From positions 1 to 64,000 of the forward strand of contig NZ_JAODIY010000001.1 of the NCBI RefSeq assembly GCF_026586665.1: a stretch of 64,000 bases of DNA, read 5' to 3'. Made by a program: the position numbers and the translations under genes. Positions within the stretch are counted from its first letter, which is position 1. Every line of letters starts with the position of its first letter. A model generated the notes under the pieces. The model searched no databases, was not told the origin of the DNA, and saw only the letters and a program-made list of their open reading frames with translations. This document shows, piece after piece, positions 9,422 to 19,328 of this stretch. Origin of the DNA: Halovenus rubra (GTDB lineage: Archaea; Halobacteriota; Halobacteria; Halobacteriales; Haloarculaceae).

Positions 9422-10432
9422 TTAGAACTCGACAGTCTCACGGATGCCGTCCTTGATGCGCGCAGCTTCCGGTAGATAGTACTCTTCGAGTGCGTACAGC
9501 GGGAACGGCACATCGAAGCCGGTTACGCGGTTAATCGGTGCTTCCTGGTAGAGGAGGATGTCCTCTTGAATTACTGTGGCAATCTCGCTGCCGACCCCAC
9601 CTGATTGTGGGGCTTCGTGGACAATGGTTGCCCGTCCTGTTTTTTTGAACGACTCTTTGATCGTTTCCTCGTCAATCGGTGAGAGGCTCCGGAGGTCAAT
9701 AACCTCGGCGTCGATGCCTTCTTCCTCGGCCAGTTCCTCGGCAGCGTCCAGCGTCGCAGGGGCCATTGCACCCCAAGTGAACACCGACACATCACTTCCT
9801 TCGCGGCGAACCGCCGCCTCGTCCAGTGGCACAGTGTACTCACCTTCTGGCACGTCTTCACGGAACGCACGATAGATGAGCTTTGGCTCAAGGAAGACAA
9901 CTGGGTCGGGGTCACGAATTGCCTGAATAAGCATCCCCTTGGTGTCGTACGGTGTCGAGGGGATTGCCACTTTCAGCCCGGGCTGATGGCTGAAAAAGGC
10001 TTCACTTGATTCGGAGTGATGTTCAGGCGCGTGGATACCACCGCCGTAGGGTGCACGGAATACGGCCGGACAGTTGAACCGACTATTACTCCGGGTTCGG
10101 AGTCGGGCTGCGTGACTCACAATCTGGTCGAACCCCGGGTAGATGAAACCAAGGAACTGAAATTCGGCTACCGGTCGCATTCCGTAGGCGGCCATCCCGA
10201 CGGCCGTGCCCGCGATACCGGACTCCGAAAGCGGCGTGTCAATAACACGGTCTTCCCCAAACTCGTCGAGGAGGTCCTGTGTCGCACGGAAGACACCGCC
10301 GTTTTCACCAACATCTTCTCCCATGACGACGACGCTGTCGTCCTGACTCATCTCGGTATGAAGGCCGTCACGGACAGCCTGGACGAGTGTCAGACTCTGG
10401 GTTTGCTCTTTATCGGTTGCTTCCTGGCTCAT
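9422..10432 (-). CDS. 2-oxoacid dehydrogenase E1 component, beta subunit
   Basis: 336 residues, the usual length for E1 beta. Recognisable blocks are [15 protein letters not shown] near the N-terminus, [17 protein letters not shown], the [18 protein letters not shown] region and the C-terminal GGVGSEIA segment. It pairs with E1 alpha to bind thiamine diphosphate and decarboxylate the 2-oxoacid. It begins inside the end of the alpha gene with a 4-nt overlap, which implies translational coupling. Confidence 0.96.
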   Translation of the reverse strand: MSQEATDKEQTQSLTLVQAVRDGLHTEMSQDDSVVVMGEDVGENGGVFRATQDLLDEFGEDRVIDTPLSESGIAGTAVGMAAYGMRPVAEFQFLGFIYPGFDQIVSHAARLRTRSNSRFNCPAVFRAPYGGGIHAPEHHSESSEAFFSHQPGLKVAIPSTPYDTKGMLIQAIRDPDPVVFLEPKLIYRAFREDVPEGEYTVPLDEAAVRREGSDVSVFTWGAMAPATLDAAEELAEEEGIDAEVIDLRSLSPIDEETIKESFKKTGRATIVHEAPQSGGVGSEIATVIQEDILLYQEAPINRVTGFDVPFPLYALEEYYLPEAARIKDGIRETVEF

Positions 10433-11553
10433 TCTAGTAGCACCTCGTCGCCGTGGCGGTCACGAATGGTCTCGAGGTAGTCGAGTTGTTCCTGTAGTCG
10501 CTGTGGCATATCTGCGTACACGTCGTTGAACATCTCTGCCGGGTCAGGGCGGTCGTACTCTTCGGCCGTGTCGATAGCGTCGGCGACCTCTTCTTTGATT
10601 TCAGCGTCAAGGGCCGCGATAGCCTCGTCATCAATAAGCCCCCGGTTGCGCAGGAACGTCTCCATGCGCGGAATGGGGTCTTTTTGCTTCCACCGTTCGA
10701 CCTCGTCATCGTCACGGTAGACGCTAGGGTCGTCCGCGGTCGTGTGTGCGCCAAATCGATACTGGACGGCCTCTATCAGTGTCGGCCGGCTCGCTCGGCC
10801 AATATCTTCGTTGGCTTGCGGGTCGTTTTTGGCTTTGTCGACGGCTTCTTTTGTGACCTTGTAGACGGCCAGCGGGTCCATACCGTCGACCTGAATGCCC
10901 GTGAAACCATAGGCATGGGCCTTCTGGGCAATTGTCTTGCTCGCGGTCTGTTTCTCGCGTGGCACCGAAATTGCCCACTGATTGTTGTTACAAAAGAAGA
11001 CATTCGGCGTATCGTAGACGCCTGCGAAGTTCAGTCCCTCGTGGAAGTCACCCTCGCTTGTCGCGCCATCACCGAAATAACAGAGGAATGCGCGGTCCTC
11101 GTCTTGCAGATCCGAAGCCCACGCCGCTCCCGTTGCGTGGGGAATCTGTGTCGCAATCGGAACTGCAGGTGTAAACATGTTCACGTCGTCGTCGGCAACT
11201 TTCCCTTCAGTGTGACCCATCCAGTAAAGCAGAACCTGGTACAACTCCCAGCCAAGCACGTAGCCAACGGCATGTTCCCGATAGCTCGGAAACACCCAGT
11301 CCTCGTCGTCCAACGCGTGGACGCTTCCAATCTGGGCAGCTTCCTGCCCTGACAGCGGTGGGTATGTTCCCATGCGGCCCTGCCGCTGGAGGCTGACTGC
11401 TCGCTCGTCGAAATGACGGGCGACTTTCAGCTGTCGGAACATCTCGACGAGTGTCTCGTCGTCCAAGTCCGGCACCTCGGCTCCCTCTCGGACGTTGCCC
11501 TCGTCGTCGAGTACCTGTACCATGTCATCTGGCTCGCGCTGTAACACGCTCAT
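10429..11553 (-). CDS. 2-oxoacid dehydrogenase E1 component, alpha subunit
   Basis: 374 residues from the ATG at 11553 ([11 protein letters not shown]); a GTG four codons earlier is also open. The thiamine diphosphate motif [13 protein letters not shown]...NNN is intact (~165-197). Annotated as pyruvate dehydrogenase in most haloarchaeal genomes. However, haloarchaea oxidise pyruvate mainly with ferredoxin oxidoreductase, and several such complexes act on branched-chain or other 2-oxoacids, so the substrate is open. A TATA-like AATAAATC lies ~50 nt upstream on the minus strand. First gene of the E1a-E1b-E2-E3 operon. Confidence 0.94.
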   Translation of the reverse strand: MSVLQREPDDMVQVLDDEGNVREGAEVPDLDDETLVEMFRQLKVARHFDERAVSLQRQGRMGTYPPLSGQEAAQIGSVHALDDEDWVFPSYREHAVGYVLGWELYQVLLYWMGHTEGKVADDDVNMFTPAVPIATQIPHATGAAWASDLQDEDRAFLCYFGDGATSEGDFHEGLNFAGVYDTPNVFFCNNNQWAISVPREKQTASKTIAQKAHAYGFTGIQVDGMDPLAVYKVTKEAVDKAKNDPQANEDIGRASRPTLIEAVQYRFGAHTTADDPSVYRDDDEVERWKQKDPIPRMETFLRNRGLIDDEAIAALDAEIKEEVADAIDTAEEYDRPDPAEMFNDVYADMPQRLQEQLDYLETIRDRHGDEVLLE

Positions 11554-11887
11554 CGAAAAGGCCACCTCTCTGGGTGCATACGTGCATCATTCAATTGCCG
11601 ATGATTTATTGTTTTCGTGATAGAACCTCACACTATTCAAATATTTGTGGCTGTCTCTCAACCATATCACCGAACAGACGGTGTTGGAATGGTCACTTCA
11701 TATTTGATTCTGGGGTAATAATTGAACGTATGTCCACCCCGAAACTGACCGCAGAGCGTGTTGGTTCATACGAAGGAAGGTTAGAAAAGAGTACGCTGTG
11801 TGAACTCGATTTCGGAGCGAATGGACCGGATGAGGACGCACGCCTTGCCCGTCGGAGAGTTGGACCCTCGCTGAGCTTCCCGGAGCG
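11554..11887. other. intergenic between E1 alpha and the epimerase
   Basis: This stretch carries the probable E1 alpha promoter (minus-strand TATA-like AATAAATC at about 11604-11612) and AT-rich sequence at 11600-11720. The right half contains a short plus-strand open frame (11730-11897), described separately. In several haloarchaea lipA lies close to the dehydrogenase genes; here this stretch plus the epimerase gene separates them. Confidence 0.5.
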
Positions 11888-11897
11888 CTACAGATAG
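11730..11897 (+). CDS. short open frame, possible gene remnant
   Basis: Fifty-five residues (MSTPKLTAERVGSYEGRL...) with haloarchaeal-like composition and codon use, ending 10 nt inside the 3' end of the convergent epimerase gene. I recognise no family. It could be a real small protein, a truncated gene left by insertion of the epimerase, or chance. Low confidence. Confidence 0.2.
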   Translation: MSTPKLTAERVGSYEGRLEKSTLCELDFGANGPDEDARLARRRVGPSLSFPERYR

Positions 11898-13261
11898 TCG
11901 AAGTCCTTGCTGGCTCCGTCGAACCCGGCCCTGCCGGACGCCCATTCGAACACCGGGTCGTCGCGGCGGGCATCAAGGAACTCCACGATTCGCTGGCCGA
12001 CGTTTTCGCCATAGAGGTTTTCGTTGGTGGCGAGTCGGTCGCGGAGGCTCTCGGTTTCGTAGACGAACTCTATCATGTCGTGGACGTGTTCGGCCGAGGT
12101 TGGCGGGACAAGCAGGTTGGACTCGGCGTTCATGACGGTTTCCGGGCGGTCGGTGTTGAACCGGGCAGTGAGACACAGCGCCTCGTCGATGACGTTGAGT
12201 TCCTCCTGCATGCTCCCGGAGTCAGTGTACTCGGCGAAACACTGCCCCGAGGTGAGAAACTCATAGACGTGGGCGTGTTTCTTCCAGAGGCCGGTGAACA
12301 GGAAGTTCTCTCGGTCCGCTTCGAGGTCAAGGAGTCGCTCACGGTAGCCGTAGTTCTCAAGAGCCTCTCTGGTTGCATTCAGTTCGACGAAGTTGACGTT
12401 GTAGCCCTCCTCGACGAGCGCGATGACGCCTTCGACGATGCTCGAAAACCGCTCCTCAAGCAGGTTCGCCCGGCGGTGGATGTCGACGCGAATCCAGTCG
12501 TCGCGCTCCTCCAAGACCGGGTAGATGTCGAAGATGGACTCCTCAAGGTCGTGGTCGCGCTTCATCTCGATTGCGTCGACAATCGAATTACCGACAACAG
12601 GGATGCGTTCAACTCCGTTCGACTCGCCGGGATACCCCTCGTTCAGGAGGTGCTTTCGGTTGAGTTCGACCGGCGCAAACTGATACATCGAAGCCGCACT
12701 CCCTACGAAGGTGTCGTACTGCTCGGGGAACGGCTCGGCGCGGTTGAGCGTCCACTCGCCCTCAAACTGGTCTGTGACGAACGTTTCAGGTTCTCCGAGG
12801 TTGTCAAAGGAGGGCATCATCCCCCGAAGTCCTGCCTCGTTGTGAGCCACGAACTGGTTGGTCGCGAATGCCCACGCCTGCGGGAAGATGCCTGCGGCGT
12901 GTGTGTCACCGTGGACGATGGGAAGGATAGTCGTGTCTGGAAACTCCTCTTCGAAGTACTCGGCAAGCGTTTTCGTGCGAGTCATCAGGGCCGCGCTCTT
13001 CTCGGAGAGACCGCCGCGAATTCCCATGTCGGCGGCGATGTGGGATTCGAGGTCGTACTCGGCCAGCCCGTGCCCGAGCACGTCGTCGTAATGCTGTCCG
13101 GTGTGAATAATAAAACACGGCAAGCCGTACTCGTTTGCCGCAGTGACGACCGGTGCCTGCTTGTAAAAGTCGGGCTTAGTCGCCGTGACGACGGCAATCG
13201 CGAACGACTCACCTTCGATTTCCTGTCGAAGACGCTCCCCGTAAATGTTGAACTGCGTCAC
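11888..13261 (-). CDS. UDP-N-acetylglucosamine 2-epimerase-like protein
   Basis: 457 residues from a GTG start. Matches to the WecB-type epimerase fold: TATKPDFYKQAPVV near the N-terminus, HTGQHYDD (~53), HGDTHAA (~115), VDIHRRAN (~262), and the C-terminal nucleotide-binding pair FAEYTDSGSMQEE and RPETVMNAESN. It would interconvert UDP-GlcNAc and UDP-ManNAc for surface glycans. It is longer than bacterial WecB (~375), with extra N- and C-terminal pieces. It is GC-richer than the dehydrogenase genes and sits between lipA and E1 alpha, suggesting insertion. Confidence 0.85.
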   Translation of the reverse strand: MTQFNIYGERLRQEIEGESFAIAVVTATKPDFYKQAPVVTAANEYGLPCFIIHTGQHYDDVLGHGLAEYDLESHIAADMGIRGGLSEKSAALMTRTKTLAEYFEEEFPDTTILPIVHGDTHAAGIFPQAWAFATNQFVAHNEAGLRGMMPSFDNLGEPETFVTDQFEGEWTLNRAEPFPEQYDTFVGSAASMYQFAPVELNRKHLLNEGYPGESNGVERIPVVGNSIVDAIEMKRDHDLEESIFDIYPVLEERDDWIRVDIHRRANLLEERFSSIVEGVIALVEEGYNVNFVELNATREALENYGYRERLLDLEADRENFLFTGLWKKHAHVYEFLTSGQCFAEYTDSGSMQEELNVIDEALCLTARFNTDRPETVMNAESNLLVPPTSAEHVHDMIEFVYETESLRDRLATNENLYGENVGQRIVEFLDARRDDPVFEWASGRAGFDGASKDFDYL

Positions 13262-13411
13262 TGGCGAGTCGTTTTTTCGCCGACAACTAAAGGCTTCGTT
13301 TGGCTAGTATATTCGTTCCCCACTGGCTTGGTGTGACCATTCAAAACGTTTCGCCCCGTCAGAGAGCCTCCCTTCAGAATCAAGCGTGGCCCAATTTCGG
13401 GGATGGCAAAC

Positions 13412-14341
13412 TCAGGCTTCAGTCCGAGCCTGTTCCCGGGCCTCGGTAATATCTCCGTCGCCTTTGAGCACGTTCTCGACGAACAACTCCCCGGCGCGAT
13501 ACGACGACCGGACCATCGGGCCACTAGCACAGTAACCGAAATCAAGCTCTTTTTCGGCAACTTGTTGCCAGGTATCGAAGACGTCGGGATGGACAAACTC
13601 AGTTACTTCAAGATGTGACCGCGAGGGCTGGAGGTACTGTCCGAAGGTTACCACGTCGACGCCGACCGTTTTCAGGTCACGGAGTGTCTGATAGACCTCG
13701 TGGTGATACTCTCCAACCCCGAGCATGACAGATGTCTTGGCGAAGGCGTCGGACTCCTCGGCGACTTGTTGCAGTACTGAAAGAGACTGTTCGTAGCCCG
13801 CTCGGCGGTCTCGAACCGGCCACTGGAGGCGTTCGACAGTCTCAATATTGTGGGCGATGACGTCGGGTTCGGCGTCGATAATCTTTCGAACAAGTTCGTC
13901 GTCGCCCTGAAAGTCAGGAATAAGGACTTCAACAAGAATATCTGAGTCGCGTTTCTTGATTTCTCGAATCGTCTCGGCAAAGTGACCTGCCCCTTGATCA
14001 GGGAGGTCGTCGCGGTCTACAGAGGTGAGAACAACGTAGTCAAGCCCAATTTCAGTGACAGCACTGGCGACATTTGCGGGTTCATCCTCGTCCAGCGGGT
14101 CCATCCCGCCGGTTTCGACGTCACAGAAGTTACAGCCCCGCGAACATCGGTCGCCCATGAGCATGAAGGTTGCAGTGCCAGGGCCGTCCCGGCCACTCCA
14201 ACACTCACCCATGTTCGGGCACGAGGCTTCCTCACAGACCGTGTGCAGGTCGTGGTCACGGAGAGTCTGTTTGATTTCGGTGAAGCGCTCACCCGATGGC
14301 GGCCGCATCTTCAGCCACTCGGGCTTTCGAGTCTTGCTCAT
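13412..14341 (-). CDS. lipA: lipoyl synthase
   Basis: 309 residues with both iron-sulfur motifs of LipA: the auxiliary cluster C-x4-C-x5-C ([12 protein letters not shown], ~36-47) and the radical-SAM CxxxCxxC (CSRGCNFC, ~67-74), plus [15 protein letters not shown] and the C-terminal RSSYRAGE containing the conserved RSSY serine. It inserts two sulfurs into octanoyl groups on the E2 lipoyl domain encoded 4 kb downstream on the same strand. Confidence 0.97.
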   Translation of the reverse strand: MSKTRKPEWLKMRPPSGERFTEIKQTLRDHDLHTVCEEASCPNMGECWSGRDGPGTATFMLMGDRCSRGCNFCDVETGGMDPLDEDEPANVASAVTEIGLDYVVLTSVDRDDLPDQGAGHFAETIREIKKRDSDILVEVLIPDFQGDDELVRKIIDAEPDVIAHNIETVERLQWPVRDRRAGYEQSLSVLQQVAEESDAFAKTSVMLGVGEYHHEVYQTLRDLKTVGVDVVTFGQYLQPSRSHLEVTEFVHPDVFDTWQQVAEKELDFGYCASGPMVRSSYRAGELFVENVLKGDGDITEAREQARTEA

Positions 14342-14453
14342 TGCCTTAGTCTTAGCGCGTGATGACTAAAAACTGCGGCTCTCGTGTTCGTGAGCAGTGG
14401 ACGCATGTACTACAGAGAATATACTTCTATAATATCACACGTATCAATTAAAA

Positions 14454-14463
14454 AAATATAAAT
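14454..14463 (+). promoter_or_regulatory. TATA box of the exported-protein gene
   Basis: An AT-rich AAATATAAAT string lies 27-36 nt before the ATG at 14490. An archaeal TATA box at this distance would place transcription start at or next to the start codon, i.e. a leaderless mRNA, as is common in haloarchaea. Inferred from spacing. Confidence 0.55.
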
Positions 14464-14489
14464 CAGATAGGCTTGTTCATCAAATTGGT

Positions 14490-15470
14490 ATGCCAGATAC
14501 CAACGAAAGTCGAAAGATTAGCCGCCGAAAAGCCCTCCAAACAACTGGCGCACTCACTGTTGGTTGCGGTGTGTTTAGTGCTATAGGAACCAGGATTGGC
14601 TCTGCTGAAGAGATCGAAACAGCCGACCCTTCGGTACTCTCTGATGAGCCCGAATACGTTGATACAGTTGAAGTCGACATCCCAAATGAAAGTCCTGATC
14701 ACCGAACTTTCGAGAGAGATGGGAGTTTAACCGTCCATTGGGATGGCTCATCCCATAATGGGGATGATGAGTATGAAGGATGGCGCCACAATTTTATTTT
14801 GTCAGGTGGTGCAGCAGCCGAAAGTCCGGCAGCACTGTGGGGGAAACGATATAAAGTGCAAGGACTGGACTATGGGGAGAATTTACAAGCAAGCACATAT
14901 AACGACAAGTTCGGAAGTTATCCTGGACCAAAGGATCATCCAGGCGTTCCTAGTTGGCTAGCAAACCCTGTCATGGGGGCTGTAGCCGATGGAATAAAGA
15001 ACGGTGCTGGAACAGTGTTTTCAGGAGCCACAGAGTTGGCAGAAATGATGAAAGTTGATAAAGATAACCTCGATGATAGTATAGAAAGAGGGTTTAAATA
15101 TAAACACGAGATAGGTGGTCTGATAGAGACCGGTTGGGAAGAGTGTTGTTTCTTTAGACATGCTACATATATAGCAAACCATCCAGCTTCAGGAGTTCAA
15201 GTCAAGGCAGGTTTTCTGGAGAAGGATGGTTGGGCAGAAGAGGAGTTTAATCTACGATTTACCGGTGATCAGGGGGACGTGGTTATAAATTCAGATGGAA
15301 ATCTACCACAAAATACGCCAAGCCACCCAGAAGACATGACCAAGGAACAACGAGAGGCCTTGGGAATAAAACGCGTTCCCAAGGATGCCGATATTCCAAA
15401 AACGGCCGATAATGAAGAACCGTCCCCAGAATATGTGATGACGAAGAACCCAATGTCAATAAAACGTTAA
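14490..15470 (+). CDS. Tat-exported protein of unknown function
   Basis: 326 residues. The N-terminus has a twin-arginine signal (SRRKALQTTGALTVGCGVFSA, split here as SRRKALQTTG then ALTVGCGVFSA) with likely cleavage after GSAEE. There is no lipobox. The mature part has a Gly/Ala-rich amphipathic stretch (GAVADGIKNGAGTVFSG, ~172-188), a vicinal cysteine pair (EECCF, ~222) and a disordered Pro/Glu-rich tail. No family recognised. The gene is clearly more AT-rich than its neighbours, suggesting recent acquisition. A secreted toxin such as a halocin is possible but unsupported by any motif. Confidence 0.75.
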   Translation: MPDTNESRKISRRKALQTTGALTVGCGVFSAIGTRIGSAEEIETADPSVLSDEPEYVDTVEVDIPNESPDHRTFERDGSLTVHWDGSSHNGDDEYEGWRHNFILSGGAAAESPAALWGKRYKVQGLDYGENLQASTYNDKFGSYPGPKDHPGVPSWLANPVMGAVADGIKNGAGTVFSGATELAEMMKVDKDNLDDSIERGFKYKHEIGGLIETGWEECCFFRHATYIANHPASGVQVKAGFLEKDGWAEEEFNLRFTGDQGDVVINSDGNLPQNTPSHPEDMTKEQREALGIKRVPKDADIPKTADNEEPSPEYVMTKNPMSIKR

Positions 15471-15563
15471 TACATCGGGTAGAGAAGAGGAGTCACAGCA
15501 GGCATAGTCAGCAATAAACTAAACAGATAACAATTCATCACTTTCAAAAGGTAATATTGTACC

Positions 15564-16016
15564 ATGATTTCACGACGTCGCTACCTCGGACTTCTCCCGA
15601 TAGCGGGACTGACAGGATGTCTCAGTTCAGATGCCGACCCAACTGAACCCCTCGGCAAGGTCAGTGTCGATAACTTCCTGAGGCGCCCTGTAACAGTAAC
15701 AGTGACCATCGAAAAAGAAGGGGAAACGCGTCACACTGCAGAGTATCAACTTAGAGCGTACAAGGAAGAAGAACACGACCATCCTGAGCTGGTCACCATC
15801 CAAGAGCCCTGGATGGGCGATACCGTTAACTACACAGCTACGTTCGACGTACCAAGTGTAGGAAAGAGCACATATTCCAGTGAAAAACACGAAGAAGATT
15901 TCACGGGAAGCGGGTGCTGGAGTATTGCTGCCAGTATCGATACTTACGATGATGGGAGAGAGATAATCGACATAGCTGTCGGAGGGCTGATAGAGGGTGC
16001 CGTTACGTGCCCGTGA
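15564..16016 (+). CDS. Tat lipoprotein, hypothetical
   Basis: 150 residues beginning MISRRRYLGLLPIAGLTGCLSS: twin arginines, short hydrophobic run, and a lipobox (GLTGC, Cys19). The mature protein is a ~130-residue soluble domain, probably beta-sandwich by its alternating pattern (VTVTVTIEKEGE..., TATFDVPS...). It has two further cysteines, in SGCWS and at the end (VTCP), that could form a disulfide. No specific family is assigned. It follows the Tat protein by 93 nt in the same direction. Confidence 0.8.
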   Translation: MISRRRYLGLLPIAGLTGCLSSDADPTEPLGKVSVDNFLRRPVTVTVTIEKEGETRHTAEYQLRAYKEEEHDHPELVTIQEPWMGDTVNYTATFDVPSVGKSTYSSEKHEEDFTGSGCWSIAASIDTYDDGREIIDIAVGGLIEGAVTCP

Positions 16017-16074
16017 CCAAACGGCAATAGCCACTCCCCAGTTGCTCGGCTGAATAGCCGACAGAAACGCCTAT

Positions 16075-18501
16075 GTGCGCGGACCACTCTCTTCGCATGT
16101 GACACAGAGCGCCGACACCAGAACGGAAATCGCCGTCAAGGAGGTACTGCCCGACTTTGCGGACGCGTTTCCGTTCGAGCGCTTCAACGCTATGCAGTCG
16201 GCGGTGCTCCCGGCGTTGCTCGACACCGACGAGAACGTCGTGGTCAGTGCTCCCACCGCCAGCGGCAAGACCGCAATCGCCGAGGTCGCAATCTGTCGCA
16301 CCCTCGATGCAGGCGGGACGGCACTCTTTCTCGCTCCGCTGCGGGCACTCACTGATGAGAAAGAACGCGAGTGGGAACGCTTCGAGGAGCTGGGATACTC
16401 GGTCTACGTCGTCACCGGCGAGCGCGACCTGAACCCCCGGAAAGCAGAACGGGCTGACGTGCTGGTGATGACGCCCGAAAAGGCCGACTCCGCAACCAGG
16501 AAACACGACTCACGGCGCTACTCATTCGTGACCGACGTGGATTGTTGTATCATCGACGAGGTACACCTGCTTGACTCCGACGAGCGTGGGAGTGTTCTTG
16601 AAGTGACTATCTCGCGGCTACGGCGACTCTGTGACCTGCGAGTTATCGCACTGTCGGCGACAATGCCAAACAGCGACGACGTTGGGGCGTGGCTTGATGC
16701 CCCCGACGAGACGACGTTTTCGTTCGACGAAAAATCCCGTCCGGTTCCACTCGATGCACGGGTGGCGACTTATAGCCACGGCGAGAACGCATTCGCTGAC
16801 AAGTACCGTCGGCTCTACCGAGCACTCGACTTGGCGGAACAGCATATCCGAGAGGAAGGACAAGCACTCGTGTTCGTCTCCTCGCGGCAAGACACTGTAC
16901 AGGCCGCAAAAAAGGCCCGCGACGAACTCGCCTCGCGTGATATCCCTGTCGATGCACGCGGTGATTTTGAGTATCACACCGAAACCGAAGACCTCGACAA
17001 CGATACGCTTCGCAAGTCTGCGTTGGACGGCGTTGGGTTTCACCACGCTGGCCTCTCGCGAAGCGACCGGAACCGTATCGAGAAGTGGTTCCGAGAGGGC
17101 CGTATCAAGCTCCTCTTTTCAACTTCCACGCTTGCGTGGGGCGTCAATCTACCAGCACGGTGTGTCGTTATCCGAGATACCCGCTATCATGACCCCCTCG
17201 AAGGCGAAGTCGAGATGAGTCCACTAGACGTGCTCCAGATGCTTGGCCGGGCCGGACGCCCGGGCTACGATGACAAAGGGTATGCATGGGTCATCTGCGA
17301 TAGTGCCGCCTCAGATCGCTACCGAGAACTGCTTGAAGACGGGAAGACAATCGACTCACAGCTCGCAACCGAATCCGACAGCGGTAGCGGACCGGCAGCG
17401 GCTGACCTCGCCGTTCACCTGACCGCAGAAATAGTCCTCGAAACCGTAAAAGATATTGACGACGCAATGGACTGGCTCGAAACGACGTTTTATTACGCGC
17501 GTGCACAGCGTGCCGATGCCTACGTCACCGGGTCAGAGCTGCGTGACCGCGTCAGTGAGACACTCTCTTGGCTTGTTGATGCTGGCTTCATTGAGATGGA
17601 TGGACTCGCTGTCGAGCCGACTGCGCTCGGACGTCTGGCCTCGGAGTTTTATCTTGATTTACAGACTGCCAGAACGTGTGCTGACCTCGCCGAGAGCGAG
17701 GATTTATCAACAGGAGACGTGCTTACAGCGGTGGCAACAGCCGAGGAGTTCGACAGCGTCAGCGCCCGTTCGGACGAAGAAGACGCCATCGACGCCGTTC
17801 TCGGAAACCGACGCGAGGACCTTGACCCGGGTGCGCGCAAGGTACTCGCTATCCTGCGGGCGGGCATGAACGGAACGACGCCCGCGGAGTTGCAAAGCGA
17901 CGCCTGGGTTATCCGCCAGAACGCGCTCCGCCTGCTTGCGGCACTGCGCGCAATCGTTGATCGCCTCGCCGATGGCCATGCCGCGAACCTAGTCCGGCGC
18001 ATCGAGGCCCGCGTCGAGACCGGCATCAGCGAGGATGCGGTCGGGTTGACTGCGGTAGACGGTATCGGGTCAAGCCGGGCCACGTCCCTAGCCGCCGCAG
18101 GGTACAGCAGTCCGACAGAGATAGCCGCGGCGACCCCGACCGAACTCGCGGCCGCCGGACTGACCGACGGTGTCGCCAAGCGCGTTCACGAGAGCGCGAC
18201 CGAACTCCCGGCGCTCGACATCGACTGGGGAGCGTTCCCGGATCGCATCGAACGGGGCGCACGCGAAATGTGTGAGGTGACCGTCCAGACCAGTCAGGGA
18301 GACGCCCGTGGGGCGCTGTCTGTGACCGTCAACGGCAAAGCGATGACCAGCAAGGCGGCGTATCTGGGAGAGACAACGCTCCCTGTCGGCGTCTTCGGAG
18401 GGACAGCCGACGTACTTACGTTCGCTGTGCGCGTCTCTTTTCCCGACCTGCCGCTTACCCCCGTTGTCCAGACTCGTGAGGTCCGTGTCGTCGACTCTTG
18501 A
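16075..18501 (+). CDS. Ski2-like superfamily 2 helicase (Hel308-related)
   Basis: About 808 residues. Helicase motifs: Walker A APTASGKT (~59-66), Ia ALFLAPLRAL, II IIDEVHLLD (~158), III ALSATMPN, IV QALVFVSSR, V STSTLAWGVNLPA (~350) and VI QMLGRAGRPG (~386). A winged-helix and ratchet region follows, then a helix-hairpin-helix segment (VGLTAVDGIGSSRA...), as in Hel308, and a ~90-residue C-terminal beta domain. It probably remodels stalled replication forks. Start is either GTG 16075 or GTG 16099; no in-frame ATG is close. Confidence 0.9.
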   Translation: MRGPLSSHVTQSADTRTEIAVKEVLPDFADAFPFERFNAMQSAVLPALLDTDENVVVSAPTASGKTAIAEVAICRTLDAGGTALFLAPLRALTDEKEREWERFEELGYSVYVVTGERDLNPRKAERADVLVMTPEKADSATRKHDSRRYSFVTDVDCCIIDEVHLLDSDERGSVLEVTISRLRRLCDLRVIALSATMPNSDDVGAWLDAPDETTFSFDEKSRPVPLDARVATYSHGENAFADKYRRLYRALDLAEQHIREEGQALVFVSSRQDTVQAAKKARDELASRDIPVDARGDFEYHTETEDLDNDTLRKSALDGVGFHHAGLSRSDRNRIEKWFREGRIKLLFSTSTLAWGVNLPARCVVIRDTRYHDPLEGEVEMSPLDVLQMLGRAGRPGYDDKGYAWVICDSAASDRYRELLEDGKTIDSQLATESDSGSGPAAADLAVHLTAEIVLETVKDIDDAMDWLETTFYYARAQRADAYVTGSELRDRVSETLSWLVDAGFIEMDGLAVEPTALGRLASEFYLDLQTARTCADLAESEDLSTGDVLTAVATAEEFDSVSARSDEEDAIDAVLGNRREDLDPGARKVLAILRAGMNGTTPAELQSDAWVIRQNALRLLAALRAIVDRLADGHAANLVRRIEARVETGISEDAVGLTAVDGIGSSRATSLAAAGYSSPTEIAAATPTELAAAGLTDGVAKRVHESATELPALDIDWGAFPDRIERGAREMCEVTVQTSQGDARGALSVTVNGKAMTSKAAYLGETTLPVGVFGGTADVLTFAVRVSFPDLPLTPVVQTREVRVVDS

Positions 18502-18744
18502 GTGCGTGGCCGACGTCGCTGTGGTCGGATGACCGTTCGATGTAAAATAGAAGGCTAGACAGTTCAGCAGTTTTCGAGCTGTTATAAACAATCTAAACAA
18601 ATTTGAGAGAGTATTAAAACGTTCGAGTGGGTAATCAAATGGAGACGTACGTGGATGGAAATAGACAAAACGAGGCGAAATTGCGCTAGCGTTTGGCCTA
18701 TTATATGTTGGATACGGTTGTACGTGTAATCAAGGAGTCAACCC

Positions 18745-18978
18745 ATGTCAAATGCGTCCCCTACCAAATCTCAGTCGCGTCACAGGGCCCAAGCAGCGCC
18801 ACGGCGAGTGCTCGGAGTTCCCGTGAAATTCATCGGTTTCTGGACGGCCGTGTTCGTCCCGTTCGTCCTGCTGGCCCTGATTGTCAGCGGCGCGGTGTTA
18901 CAGGCCCCTCAGCTGTTCGCCGCGTTGCTCGGAGCCAACCTTGTCGGCCTCGTCGTCGGCCGAGACTACAAACGATAA
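18745..18978 (+). CDS. small membrane protein, haloarchaeal hypothetical
   Basis: 77 residues: a polar, basic N-terminus (~25 residues), two hydrophobic helices (~30-50 and 52-70), and a short basic tail (GRDYKR). A clear Shine-Dalgarno sequence AAGGAG (18732-18737) stands 7 nt before the ATG, which is uncommon in haloarchaea and supports translation from a leadered mRNA. A TATA-like TATTATAT lies near 18698. No function known. Confidence 0.75.
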   Translation: MSNASPTKSQSRHRAQAAPRRVLGVPVKFIGFWTAVFVPFVLLALIVSGAVLQAPQLFAALLGANLVGLVVGRDYKR

Positions 18979-19328
18979 ACGGACTCAACAACAGCCAGCC
19001 CTCCCAGCCGAATCCGCCACCCTCGTTGGCTCTGTTGAATCGCCAGACGATGGCAGAATCATTCGCTAAATAGAAGTGGTTGAGCCAGGATATTTCAATT
19101 GTTCCTGACCCAAATGTCTGGCTAGCCAAAGCGTCCCGGTTTCAATTGGGACCGAAAATCGTTACAGGCAATAAAGACGGAGCCGCCGTCCCGGAAAGCG
19201 GCAGATTCGCCGACTATGCGCTCGTTTCCCTGGATTGTCTCCATCTCTCCCTCGATATGTCTTACCGAATGGCCAGCGACTCCGGACGAGCCACAATCCC
19301 TGTTTGTCTCGGCGACTAAATCTAATCA
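18979..19328. other. intergenic, no gene supported
   Basis: Open frames here have no recognisable protein character. A segment at about 19028-19045 (GGCTCTGTTGAATC) resembles the terminal repeat style of some haloarchaeal insertion sequences, but I find no matching inverted partner or transposase nearby, so no element is called. Confidence 0.4.

Noticed and set aside
8256-9456. Long plus-strand open frames (386-389 codons) opposite the E2 gene
   Set aside because: They are antisense to a clearly conserved E2 gene with lipoyl and catalytic motifs, and their Ser/Arg/Ala-rich composition is the usual shadow of biased GC codon use.
12080-13336. 418-codon plus-strand open frame opposite the epimerase
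   Set aside because: It is antisense to the epimerase, which carries conserved motifs on the minus strand; the antisense product has no recognisable protein pattern.
19028-19090. GGCTCTGTTGAATC as an insertion-sequence end
   Set aside because: It looks like terminal repeats seen in some haloarchaeal elements, but no inverted partner or transposase was found in the surrounding few kb.
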